The notes beneath the pieces were generated by a model. That model worked only from the letters and a program-made list of their open reading frames with translations, was not told where the DNA came from and made no database searches. From contig CAZEEJ010000024.1 of the NCBI GenBank assembly GCA_964511155.1, positions 1 through 41,801 of the forward strand: DNA of 41,801 nt, in the 5' to 3' direction. This document shows, one piece after another, positions 1 to 7,941 of the stretch. Source of the stretch: JAAYDF01 sp964511155 (GTDB lineage Bacteria > Planctomycetota > Phycisphaerae > UBA1845 > PWPN01). A program made the translations under genes and the position numbers. The first letter of the stretch is position 1; each line of letters starts with the position of its first letter.

Positions 1-608
1 GAACGGAACTCGTTCCGCAGATCCTGCAGGATCGCATCACGCACGTCCCGTCGCCCGCCCTGGGTGATGCTGTCCAGCCGCCCCTCCTCGCGAAGCCGGC
101 GCAGCCGCTCCTCGACCAGGGGTGCCAGGTCCGGCACTTCCACCTTGGCCCCATGCCGCACCGTCAGAACCTCGTTCTCCAGGGCCAGCCGGTCCTCGGG
201 GTACGTCGGCCGCGTCTGAATGTAGAACCGCGTAAAGCCCCAGATGAGCAGCCCGCTGATCAGCAACAGCCCCGCATTGAGCGCGGCGATGCCCAGCCAC
301 TTGCCCGCGAAGAACTGCCAGCGCGGGATGGGCTTACTGGCCACCATGAACACGTGCTTCTCGCGGATCTCGGTCGCCAGCGTCCCGCACGAGACAAAGA
401 CCGTCAGCACGCTCAACAGCAGGCCGACCGATCCGAGCGAGTACGCCAGAAAACTCTGCGCCCGACTCTTGAGCGTCAGCCCGTCGCCCACTACCGTGAA
501 AGGCAACGTCGTCAGCAGCACCACGATGATGGCAATGAACACCAACGCAACCTTGGTGCGGATGGCTTCGGCGATCATGTGGCTGGCGACGGCCCAGATC
601 CGCGACAT
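1..608 (-). CDS. ABC-2 type transporter permease, partial (C-terminus off the window)
   Basis: This is a membrane subunit of an ABC exporter. Translating the reverse strand from ATG at 608 gives an uninterrupted frame to the window edge, about 202 residues. A hydrophobic segment covers residues 15-35 (VALVFIAIIVVLLTT), a second about 50-72 (YSLGSVGLLLSVLTVFVSCG), then the motif EIREKHVFMVASKPIPRWQF and a third segment (WLGIAALNAGLLLISGLLIWG). The 'SKPI.R..F..GK..G' stretch also occurs in the divergent permease at 6901 and is typical of this permease family. The start lies 6 bases after the ATPase stop, with AGGAG upstream, so the two are probably co-transcribed and partner each other. The soluble loop after the third segment is Arg/Glu rich. 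Only the C-terminal part is missing. Confidence 0.85.
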   Translation of the reverse strand, partial: MSRIWAVASHMIAEAIRTKVALVFIAIIVVLLTTLPFTVVGDGLTLKSRAQSFLAYSLGSVGLLLSVLTVFVSCGTLATEIREKHVFMVASKPIPRWQFFAGKWLGIAALNAGLLLISGLLIWGFTRFYIQTRPTYPEDRLALENEVLTVRHGAKVEVPDLAPLVEERLRRLREEGRLDSITQGGRRDVRDAILQDLRNEFR

Positions 609-614
609 CGAAGG

Positions 615-1838
615 TCACTCCTGCCGCTCGTCGACCGGGCCCCGGGTCGGCTTCAGCAACTGGTCGATCACCTCGCGATCCGCTTCCTCGGTGTGCTCCG
701 GGCCCAATGCGGCCGGCAATTCCCCGGCCGCCGGGGTCTGGCCCGAAGAAGCACCGCCGCGAACCAGCGTCTCGATCACCGCGCGCTCGGGTTCCTCCGC
801 GGGCGCCGCGGGAGATTCCGCCTCAGCCTTCGCCGGCGCCGCCGGTGGCGATTGCCCCGCCGCGACGAGCGACTCGACCAGCGCCTCCCCCTCCGCCGCC
901 CCGCGCTCGGCCAGGAACTCGGCGATCCGGCCGCCCGCGCTCGCCCCGGACGTCTGCGGCCGCACCTTCTGTGCCTCCCGCACCGTCTTCAGAAAAAACG
1001 CCTCAAGCCGGGCCGTCGGCGCCGTGATGCTGATGACTTGCTTCTCCTCTTCCTCCTCGACGATCCGCCGGATGCGGTTCTGGGCCTCCACGCTGAGTCG
1101 CTCCGTCGTGATCTGCGTGAGATTGTCCTGACTCAGCAACTCGTGAATCGTGCCCACCGCCTGTCGCCGCCCGCCGTACAGGACCGCTACCCGCTGGCAA
1201 ACGTCCTCCACGTCCGCCAGCAGATGGCTGCACAACAGAACGGTTTTACGCTTCTCCCGATTCAGGAAGACGATCAGGTCCTTGATCTCCCGCGTGCCGA
1301 TCGGATCCAGCCCTGTCGTCGGCTCGTCGAGAATCAACATGTCCGGGTCGTTGATCAGCGCCTGGGCCAGCCCGATTCGCCGGGCCATGCCCTTCGAGTA
1401 TTCGCCCACCCGCCGCCGGGCCTCCCGCGCCAGGCCCACCATGTCCAGGAGCTGGTTCACCCGCCGCTGCCGGTCGCGACGCTCGATCTGAAACAGGCGG
1501 CCGTAATAGTCCAGCGTCTCCCGGGCGTTCAGGAAGCGGTAAAGGTAGGATTCCTCCGGCAGGTATCCGATCCGCGACTTGATGGCCACGTCCGTCGGCG
1601 GGCGTCCCAGGACGCTGATCCGGCCCCGCGTCGGGTAGAGCAGACCGAGCATCATCTTGATCGTCGTGCTCTTTCCCGAACCGTTCGGGCCCAGCAGCCC
1701 GAATACTTCGTTCGGGCGAATGTCAAAGTCCAGCCGGTCCACCGCCACCACGCGCGAGCGGTACCAGAAATCCCGGAAGACCTTGGTCAGCCCGACGGCC
1801 TGTACCACTGGCTTGTCATCAGTACCCATGCCCACCAT
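615..1838 (-). CDS. ABC transporter ATP-binding protein
   Basis: This is the ATPase of an ABC-2 exporter, coupling ATP hydrolysis to the adjacent permease. Visible motifs are Walker A GPNGSGKST (about residues 50-58), a Q-loop area GYLPEES, a degenerate signature YSKGM (147-151), Walker B MLILDEPT (167-174) and the H-loop CSH (203-205). The ATPase domain ends near residue 225. The remaining 180 residues form an unusual tail: a charged EEEEEK stretch and then an Ala/Pro/Glu-rich low-complexity region. This tail is far longer than in typical members (about 300 residues in total), so it may carry a regulatory or docking role; that is inference. An internal Met at residue 4 is an alternative start. 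It sits between the SPFH genes and the truncated permease on the same strand. Confidence 0.93.
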   Translation of the reverse strand: MVGMGTDDKPVVQAVGLTKVFRDFWYRSRVVAVDRLDFDIRPNEVFGLLGPNGSGKSTTIKMMLGLLYPTRGRISVLGRPPTDVAIKSRIGYLPEESYLYRFLNARETLDYYGRLFQIERRDRQRRVNQLLDMVGLAREARRRVGEYSKGMARRIGLAQALINDPDMLILDEPTTGLDPIGTREIKDLIVFLNREKRKTVLLCSHLLADVEDVCQRVAVLYGGRRQAVGTIHELLSQDNLTQITTERLSVEAQNRIRRIVEEEEEKQVISITAPTARLEAFFLKTVREAQKVRPQTSGASAGGRIAEFLAERGAAEGEALVESLVAAGQSPPAAPAKAEAESPAAPAEEPERAVIETLVRGGASSGQTPAAGELPAALGPEHTEEADREVIDQLLKPTRGPVDERQE

Positions 1839-1874
1839 CCGATTCAGGCTCGCCCGCGCAAACCACGACGCCGC

Positions 1875-3230
1875 TCACCGGCCCTCGGTCTTCCTGCGCA
1901 CCCGGTCCCGTTCCGCCTCGCGGATCTCCTCCGGGTCCTTGTTCAATGTCATAATCAGCTCTTTGTCACCCGCCGGCAGAACCCACTTCACCACCCCCGA
2001 CTGCTCGAACAACTTCGCCAGCATCGCCGTCCGAAGCTGCTGCCGAACCATGTCCGGGCCGGCCCGGTACTCCGACAGGTAGGCCTCGAAACGCGAGACC
2101 TCCGCCAGCACGTCGGCGACGATCTTCTCCCGGTCACGCTGCGCCAGCCGGATCAGCCCGCCCGCCTCGCCCGTCGCCTGGGTCTCCAGAATCTCCTCGA
2201 TCCGCTCGATCACCTGCTCCCGCTCCGCTTCCTCCGTGAGCTGATCCAGCTTCTCGACCTCCTGGCTGAGCGCCTCCCACGCGGGCCCAGCCATACCCAG
2301 CAGCTTCTTGGCCCGCTCGCTGTCGGCCTCGTTGATCAGCTCCCGCTTGCGGTTCTCCGCCGTGGAGACCCCCAGGAACTCCTCCCGGGCCTGCAACGGG
2401 AAGTACGACTGCTCCGCCGCGACTTTGTCCAGGGCGATGCCCGTCTCCATCGTGTCGAGCACCTGCTGGGCCCGGGCCTGAATCGCCGATGCCAGCCGGC
2501 TGGCGTCTTTCCAGACCACGTCCGCCGTCGTCCGTGCCGCCTCCGCCACCGCCGCGTTCTGGATCACCGTCCGCAACAGCGCCCCCTCGTCGCTGACGTT
2601 CTGCACGAACAACACGACGTCCGACATCTGCCGTTCCGGGTCCGTCTCATTGGCCCGTACCCGCGTCTCGTTGTTCACCCGGTACTGGACGTTGAGTAAC
2701 AGGTGCATGATCGCCCGGTCGCCGGTCAGCAACGCCCCGTCCACCGCCGGATCCAGCGACGTGCCGCGGGCGCTTAATTCGCTGAGACTCCGCGTCTTGT
2801 CCTGTTCGCTGAGCTGCAGCCAGAAAGCGTCCACCGTCAAGGTTCGCAGCGACGTGTTGACCGCGATCTGCTCGTCCACGGGGTACGGCCAGGCAAAGTG
2901 CAGGCCCGGCTCACGGGGTTCGCCCACCAGCCGTCCGAACCGCGAAAGCACCACCACCTCGCTCTGGTCCACGCACACCAGGCCGCTCAACAGGAAGATG
3001 ATCACCAGAACGACCATCACAAACTTCAGCACGTGGAAGCTCAGCCGCAGCGCATCCGCCAGCGACTGGTTGGCCGGATCCAGCGGCTCTTCCATCACCT
3101 GCAGGGCCACCGGGCCGTGTCCGTGTCCGCCGTGGTCGTGACCATGGCCGTGTCCGTGATCATGGCCGTGCCCGTGATGGGGTCCGGTTCCTGAATCCCC
3201 GGATCCTGTGTTGTCTTGTTGAGCTGCCAA
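1875..3230 (-). CDS. hflK: SPFH/Band 7 protein, HflK-like, with His-rich N-terminus
   Basis: This is a membrane-anchored SPFH protein of the HflK type. In well-studied bacteria HflK and HflC form a cage around the FtsH protease; that role here is by family only. The 451-residue protein starts with TTG preceded by GGAG. Residues 18-39 are almost entirely His, Gly and Asp, suggesting metal binding. One membrane segment covers about 66-86 (FHVLKFVMVVLVIIFLLSGL), followed directly by the Band 7 start DQSEVVVLSRFGR and the phrase PGLHFAWPYPVDE. The C-terminal half is rich in Ala, Glu and Arg with coiled-coil character, and ends EIREAERDRVRRKTEGR. It follows hflC in the same direction and precedes the ABC ATPase. 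Confidence 0.88.
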   Translation of the reverse strand: MAAQQDNTGSGDSGTGPHHGHGHDHGHGHGHDHGGHGHGPVALQVMEEPLDPANQSLADALRLSFHVLKFVMVVLVIIFLLSGLVCVDQSEVVVLSRFGRLVGEPREPGLHFAWPYPVDEQIAVNTSLRTLTVDAFWLQLSEQDKTRSLSELSARGTSLDPAVDGALLTGDRAIMHLLLNVQYRVNNETRVRANETDPERQMSDVVLFVQNVSDEGALLRTVIQNAAVAEAARTTADVVWKDASRLASAIQARAQQVLDTMETGIALDKVAAEQSYFPLQAREEFLGVSTAENRKRELINEADSERAKKLLGMAGPAWEALSQEVEKLDQLTEEAEREQVIERIEEILETQATGEAGGLIRLAQRDREKIVADVLAEVSRFEAYLSEYRAGPDMVRQQLRTAMLAKLFEQSGVVKWVLPAGDKELIMTLNKDPEEIREAERDRVRRKTEGR

Positions 3231-3304
3231 AGCTTCGAACTCCGTGCGTCAGACGCGATCAATTCTGGAATCTCAAATCCTGGATCTCAAATTCCACCGC
3301 CACC

Positions 3305-3424
3305 CAAACCCCGCGCTTGCGCTTGGGGCTCGTTTCCGATTCCCGCTCTGACCCGGGGACTTGCGTCCCCGGCTCGCTCCTCAGTCCTCACTCAGTACTC
3401 ATCACTCAGTACTCAATACTCATC
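3305..3424. repeat. Dispersed composite repeat (copy 1)
   Basis: The spacer between hflC and hflK contains a palindrome around GGGGACTTGCGTCCCC followed by runs of the type ACTCAGTACTCATCACTC. The same arrangement is found inverted at 30966-31080, including the flanking 'cgcttg...ggggctcg' words, and the palindrome alone recurs at 35883-35910. It looks like a genome-wide intergenic repeat rather than coding sequence. The preceding bases 3268-3300 are a degenerate run of 'ctggaatctcaaatcc'-like words. Confidence 0.75.
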
Positions 3425-3440
3425 CTTCGCCCCCGCCTCC

Positions 3441-4409
3441 TCATCGCGTTTCCGCGATGGCCGGCACCAGCGTGCTCGCCCCGACACCGGACACCGCCGC
3501 CGGCCGGGTGGTCGCCCCTTGAGCCGCGCCGGCCGCCGCACCTTCCCTCAGCGGCTCGACAATCAACGGCTGATCCAGCACCACCGTCGCCCGGTTGCCC
3601 AGAATCCGCGGAATGTTCTCCATCTGCAGCAGGAACGTGGCCAGTTCCTCATCCTGCCGGAACACCTTGTTCTGCTCGACGGCACGACGCTGCCCCTCCG
3701 CCACAATCTGGGCCGCCTTCCGCTGGGCGAACGTCTTGATCGTGCCCGCGATGCTCTCCGCCGTGTCCTTGATCTGCTTGGCCTGCGATTCGCCCTCGCT
3801 CGTGTACCGCTGGGCGACCGCCTCCCGCTCCTTCTTCATCGCCTGGATCACCGTCTCCGTGATCCGCTGCGGCAGGGCCAGGGCCTCGATCGCCACCCGC
3901 TCGATCTTCACCCCGTACAACTCCTGCGCGATACCTTCGATCTCCGAGGCGATCGCCGTTTCGATGGCGTCATACTTCAGCTCCGCCGGGTCCGTCGAGA
4001 CGAAGTTGGCGAAGTCGTAGTTGCCGATCACCGTCTTCTGATCGTTGCGGACCCGGATCTTGATCAGATTCTCCGCCTCTTCCATGTTGCGGCAGCGAAC
4101 GCTGAACCGGTAAGGATCTGCGATGCGCCAGCAGACCGTCGTGGTGACGATGACGTTCTTGCCGTCGCGGGTGGGCGTCTCCTCGCCGGTCGTCGAGACG
4201 GTCTGAATCCGATGGTCATAGGTGTCGATCTTCTGGATCGGCCAGGGCCACTTCCAGTACAGGCCGGGCGCCTCGACGACCCGCTTGATCTCCCCGAAGG
4301 TCCGCACCACGGCCACCTCCGAGAAGCGCACCTGGAAGGTGACCATATACAGCAACAGGATGACCGCCAGGACACCACCGGCGATCAGGGATGGCAGGCT
4401 GCGTTTCAT
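3441..4409 (-). CDS. hflC: SPFH/Band 7 protein, HflC-like protease modulator
   Basis: The 322-residue protein matches HflC in length and layout. It has an N-terminal membrane anchor (residues 7-25, LIAGGVLAVILLLYMV), then the Band 7 domain opening VRFSEVAVVRTFGEIKRV and the hallmark PGLYWKWPWPIQKIDTYDHR. A VCWRIADPYRF strand follows, then the long helix EREAVAQRYTSEGESQAKQI typical of HflC. The C-terminal 45 residues are Ala/Gly-rich and poorly structured. The ATG has GGAG about 10 bases upstream. It lies between the two HflK-like genes, so the locus encodes three SPFH proteins rather than the usual HflK/HflC pair. Expected location is the inner membrane with the SPFH domain outside the cytoplasm. 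Confidence 0.92.
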   Translation of the reverse strand: MKRSLPSLIAGGVLAVILLLYMVTFQVRFSEVAVVRTFGEIKRVVEAPGLYWKWPWPIQKIDTYDHRIQTVSTTGEETPTRDGKNVIVTTTVCWRIADPYRFSVRCRNMEEAENLIKIRVRNDQKTVIGNYDFANFVSTDPAELKYDAIETAIASEIEGIAQELYGVKIERVAIEALALPQRITETVIQAMKKEREAVAQRYTSEGESQAKQIKDTAESIAGTIKTFAQRKAAQIVAEGQRRAVEQNKVFRQDEELATFLLQMENIPRILGNRATVVLDQPLIVEPLREGAAAGAAQGATTRPAAVSGVGASTLVPAIAETR

Positions 4410-4480
4410 GAGTCAGACATCTCCGTTACGGTTTCTTCCTCCGGTCCGCGGACCGGCTTCAATCGACACCCTCGGCCGGC

Positions 4481-6676
4481 TTACGGCTGCTCCTCTTCCA
4501 GGGCCACGTCCAGCGGCACGTTCATCGGATCCTTCACGTCCAGGTGGAACGTCCGGGCCGACGCACGGCCTTCCGCGGCAATGGCATACTTGCGAATCCC
4601 TTGGACCGCGTCGGCCAGGGCGGCCAGATAGTGGCGGGCGCGATAAACGCCCGGGGCCGCTTCCTGGGTGGCCATCTCCTGCTCGAAAGCGATCGCCTTG
4701 CTTCGCGCCTCGTTCTCCAGCCGCCACCGTTCGGAGCGGGCGCCCGCCACCAGGCTCATCGCCTCGCCACCTACCGGACGGATACCCATCTCCTGCTCGC
4801 CGAAGAACAACGTCTGTACCCGCTGCCGGGCCGCCTGCCGCGCCTCCTCGCTCGCGCTCGCGTCACCGTCCAGCCGGTTCATCTGGGTGATCGAGGCCTC
4901 CAACTGCTCCGCCCGGACCACATCCCCCGCCACCGCCGACAGTCGCTTGCTGTAGTCCGCCCACGCACTGCGGATCGCGGCCGTCTTCTTCTGCTCCGCT
5001 CCGATCACATCCTGGAAACTTTCCGCGGCATCCATCAGCGGGTGCACGCCCTGTAAGCCCAGGAAGACCAGATCCACCCCCACGTCCGCCTCGTCCGCCG
5101 CCGCCTGGATCGTCGTCCGCAGATCCCGCTCCAACTCGCCCCGCCGCTGACCCAATACCCCGCTCACCTCCACGCTGGCGAACGAACGGGTGATCTCCCG
5201 GCTCGCGATCGCTTTCAGCAGCCCTTCCGGGTCGCGGTACGTCGTCAGCCACTGGTAGCTGTCCCGGATCCGGTACTGCATGACCAGGGCCACGCGCAGC
5301 ATGCTCACCGACACCGCCTCACCGCTCTCAATCATGGTCACGGCGGGCGTCAACCGGGCGCGGTCCGCCGCCCCCGGCTCAGGCTCCCCCTGTCCGAGCA
5401 TCTGGTCCGTCAGTTCCCGGGTAATGAACTCCGCCAGCTTCGGCGTGGCCACCAGCACCTGCAGGTGCGGCTCCTGCTCGTGCTTGTTGGTCCACAGCAC
5501 CATCTCCTCGGTGTCCTTGTGGGCTTCCTCGCCACTCGCCTTGCCGACGTGCACCTGGTGCACGCCCTCAACACTGGCCTTGCGGATACGGTCGATCGGC
5601 CAGGGCCACGTGACGTGCAGGCCCGGTTCCAGAATCCGCATCTTGCTCGCGGCATCCGCCGCGTCCACCCGCAACGGGCGGCCGAACCGCTCGACCACCG
5701 CGCGCTCGTCCGCCTCAATGAAGACCAGACTGCTGGCCAGCAACAGGCTCGCCAGCGCGAAGCCCACCAGCGGCACCGCCGACCGCTCCAGCAATTTATA
5801 GAACCAGGTCGAGGAAACCTCGAAGCCGAACTGGTAGTTGATCGCCTCCGCGATCGACCGGGCAATGCCGCCCGGCTCAGTGAACAGACCGAGCAGCCGG
5901 CTGTCGAAGGCCGGCCGCGGAGCATCGTCGGGAGCCCGCGGACGGTAGAAGTCCAGCACCAGATTCAGGCCAAACTCGATCGCCAGGACCAGGAGCAGAG
6001 CACGCAGGACGTAAGCCAACACGTGCTCCGGCCGGGCGGTGGCCAGAAAATGCAGGGCCGCCAGCGTCGCCGCCAGAGCGACCGCCGCCAGAGTCACCCC
6101 CATCAGGTAACTCGCCCCCGCACGCAGCAACTGCCATTCCCGCTGCCGGGCCATCCCCACGGCGTAACGCGACAGCAGAAAACTCAGGAACGCCGACCCG
6201 CCCAGGAACCAGATCAGCACGTTGCTGTGCTGGGATTCCGGCCAATCCACCTCCCCGAGCGATCGCCCCAACGACCACGACCAGCCCACCAGGGCCCCGG
6301 CCACCAACGCACCGATGAGCACCACCGTCGCCGTCGGCAGCAGCCACCGATACATCCATCGCAACCGCCGCCGGGCCAGCAGCAGGGTCTCGTCGCCGGC
6401 GTCGAAGATCGCCTCCCCGCCCAGGCCGCCCTCGCGCTCCTTGCGAAGCTGCTCGGTCTCGAAGATCTCCTCCTGCACCAGTGCCCGCTGGTGGTAGACC
6501 AGGATGAGCACCACCCAGATCAAGGATCCAATCCCGCTCAGCGCCGCCAAGGCGCGCATGGCCTCCGACTCGCTCCACACAAAGAGCAGGACATAGAACG
6601 TGGACAACAGGATCTGGAAAACAAGCCCGATCAGGGCAACACTGCGGGCTCTGCGTTCGGGGTTCTCGCCGATCAT
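4481..6676 (-). CDS. Polytopic membrane protein fused to HflK-like SPFH domain
   Basis: This 731-residue protein has two parts. Residues 1-245 hold about six hydrophobic segments (near 12-34, 44-62, 111-132, 152-170, 190-212 and 218-242). A seventh at about 300-320 (SAVPLVGFALASLLLASSLV) leads straight into a Band 7 domain starting EADERAVVERFGRPL and containing PGLHVTWPWPIDRIRK. The C-terminus is a long Ala/Glu/Arg helical region. Usual HflK is about 400 residues with a single anchor, so the N-terminal polytopic part is an addition. I chose ATG 6676 because the 62 codons upstream are Arg/Pro/Gly rich and lack membrane features. It is the first gene of the leftward SPFH/ABC run and is divergent from the permease at 6901. 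Confidence 0.85.
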   Translation of the reverse strand: MIGENPERRARSVALIGLVFQILLSTFYVLLFVWSESEAMRALAALSGIGSLIWVVLILVYHQRALVQEEIFETEQLRKEREGGLGGEAIFDAGDETLLLARRRLRWMYRWLLPTATVVLIGALVAGALVGWSWSLGRSLGEVDWPESQHSNVLIWFLGGSAFLSFLLSRYAVGMARQREWQLLRAGASYLMGVTLAAVALAATLAALHFLATARPEHVLAYVLRALLLVLAIEFGLNLVLDFYRPRAPDDAPRPAFDSRLLGLFTEPGGIARSIAEAINYQFGFEVSSTWFYKLLERSAVPLVGFALASLLLASSLVFIEADERAVVERFGRPLRVDAADAASKMRILEPGLHVTWPWPIDRIRKASVEGVHQVHVGKASGEEAHKDTEEMVLWTNKHEQEPHLQVLVATPKLAEFITRELTDQMLGQGEPEPGAADRARLTPAVTMIESGEAVSVSMLRVALVMQYRIRDSYQWLTTYRDPEGLLKAIASREITRSFASVEVSGVLGQRRGELERDLRTTIQAAADEADVGVDLVFLGLQGVHPLMDAAESFQDVIGAEQKKTAAIRSAWADYSKRLSAVAGDVVRAEQLEASITQMNRLDGDASASEEARQAARQRVQTLFFGEQEMGIRPVGGEAMSLVAGARSERWRLENEARSKAIAFEQEMATQEAAPGVYRARHYLAALADAVQGIRKYAIAAEGRASARTFHLDVKDPMNVPLDVALEEEQP

Positions 6677-6765
6677 AACCTGCAATTCTCTGATGAAAGC
6701 CGGCCGGCCCGGGGGTTGGCCCGGTCGGCCCGCGGGGCCTGGATCACGATGCGCCCGCCGACCCG

Positions 6766-6793
6766 TGGACAGCGGAGCGTCGTACTTTACAAT
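6766..6793 (+). promoter_or_regulatory. Candidate sigma70-type promoter for the permease gene at 6901
   Basis: TGGACA at 6766-6771 and TACAAT at 6788-6793 are separated by 16 bases; each box matches the consensus at five of six positions. It lies in the 224-bp divergent region and reads toward the rightward permease. No equally good pair was seen for the leftward SPFH operon. Confidence 0.45.
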
Positions 6794-6900
6794 AAGCCGA
6801 TCCGGCTGCCAAGCGGCGGCCCCGGCCACCCGGCCGGGGCCCACCCGGCTCCGCCGGACCATAAGTCGTTAAGCAAACGTGCATTACCTGCGAGGGGCCA

Positions 6901-7869
6901 ATGCCGATCAAACTTTGGGGTATCGCCGCCAACACCTTTACCGAAACCATCCGTCAACCCATCTATGGCGTGATCATCCTGGTCACCACCGGCCTGCTGG
7001 TTCTCAACATTGGCATCAGCGGCTATACCCTCGACGATGACAACAAGCTCCTCAAGGATCTTGGCCTTTCTACGTTGCTGCTGTCCGGTTTGTTTTTGGC
7101 GGCCTTCAGCGCCGCCGGAGTTTTGTCCCGCGAGATCGACAACAAGACCGTCCTCACCGTGATCAGCAAGCCCGTCGGCCGTCCGCTCTTCCTCGGGGCC
7201 AAGTTCATCGGGCTCACCGGAGCCCTGGCGGTCGCTTTCTACCTCTGCGGGATCATCTTCCTGCTCACCATGCGGCACAAGGTCCTCGAGCGGGCCAGCG
7301 ACCAGTTCGACCAGCCGGTGATCATCTTCGGCGGGCTGGCCCTGTTCGGTGCCATCCTGGTAGCTGCCTTCTGTAACTACTTATACGACATGCAGTTTTC
7401 GTCGACGGCCATTGCGCTGGCCGTGCCCCTGATGGGCCTCGCCCTGGCCCTGGTCGCCCTCATCAGTCCAAAATGGGAAATTCAATCATTCGGCCATGAC
7501 TTTATCGACGGACAGCTCATCGGGGCCGCGATCCTGGTCTTCGCCATGATCCTGATCCTCACCTCGGTGGCCTTGGCGGCCTCCACGCGCTTCGGACAGG
7601 TGATGACCCTGGTGGTGTGCACCGCGGTCCTGCTGACCGGGTTGGTGTCGGACGCCTTTTTCGGGCAACATGCGGCAACCTCATGGCTGGCCGGGCTGGC
7701 CTACGGAATCTCGCCCAATCTGGCTTTCCTCTGGGTAGCCGACGCCCTGACCGAGGAGAACCCGATCACCCTGCGTTACGTCGGGCTGGCGTTCGGTTAC
7801 GCTGTGCTCCTGGTGGTCGGATACCTGCTGATTGGCCTGGCGGCCTTCCAGAAGCGCGAGGTGGGATAG
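6901..7869 (+). CDS. ABC-2 type transporter permease
   Basis: This 322-residue integral membrane protein has about six to seven hydrophobic segments (for example residues 18-38 VIILVTTGLLVLNIG, 60-80 LLSGLFLAAFSAAG, and the last IGLAAF segment near the C-terminus). The stretch EIDNKTVLTVISKPVGRPLFLGAKF matches the equivalent 'EIREKHVFMVASKPI' motif of the permease at 1-608, showing that the two are related permease subunits. GAGGGGCCA precedes the ATG. No ATPase is encoded on this strand, so it may share the ATPase at 615-1838; that is inference. The following gene is co-directional, 72 bases downstream. Confidence 0.87.
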   Translation: MPIKLWGIAANTFTETIRQPIYGVIILVTTGLLVLNIGISGYTLDDDNKLLKDLGLSTLLLSGLFLAAFSAAGVLSREIDNKTVLTVISKPVGRPLFLGAKFIGLTGALAVAFYLCGIIFLLTMRHKVLERASDQFDQPVIIFGGLALFGAILVAAFCNYLYDMQFSSTAIALAVPLMGLALALVALISPKWEIQSFGHDFIDGQLIGAAILVFAMILILTSVALAASTRFGQVMTLVVCTAVLLTGLVSDAFFGQHAATSWLAGLAYGISPNLAFLWVADALTEENPITLRYVGLAFGYAVLLVVGYLLIGLAAFQKREVG

Positions 7870-7941
7870 CATGCAGTCCCTGCGGGGTGGCCGGCGTCAA
7901 GCGGGTGCCGATCGTCCCCCCGACCCGAGGCGAACCGGCCA

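Noticed and set aside
153..2699. 848-codon open frame on the plus strand across the ABC ATPase and HflK region
   Set aside because: Antisense shadow: Arg/His/Pro-rich translation, no domain, while the minus strand carries clear ABC and SPFH motifs.
5465..6973. 502-codon plus-strand frame over the HflK fusion gene
   Set aside because: Antisense shadow of a gene with clear membrane and Band 7 features; Gln/Arg/Pro-rich composition.
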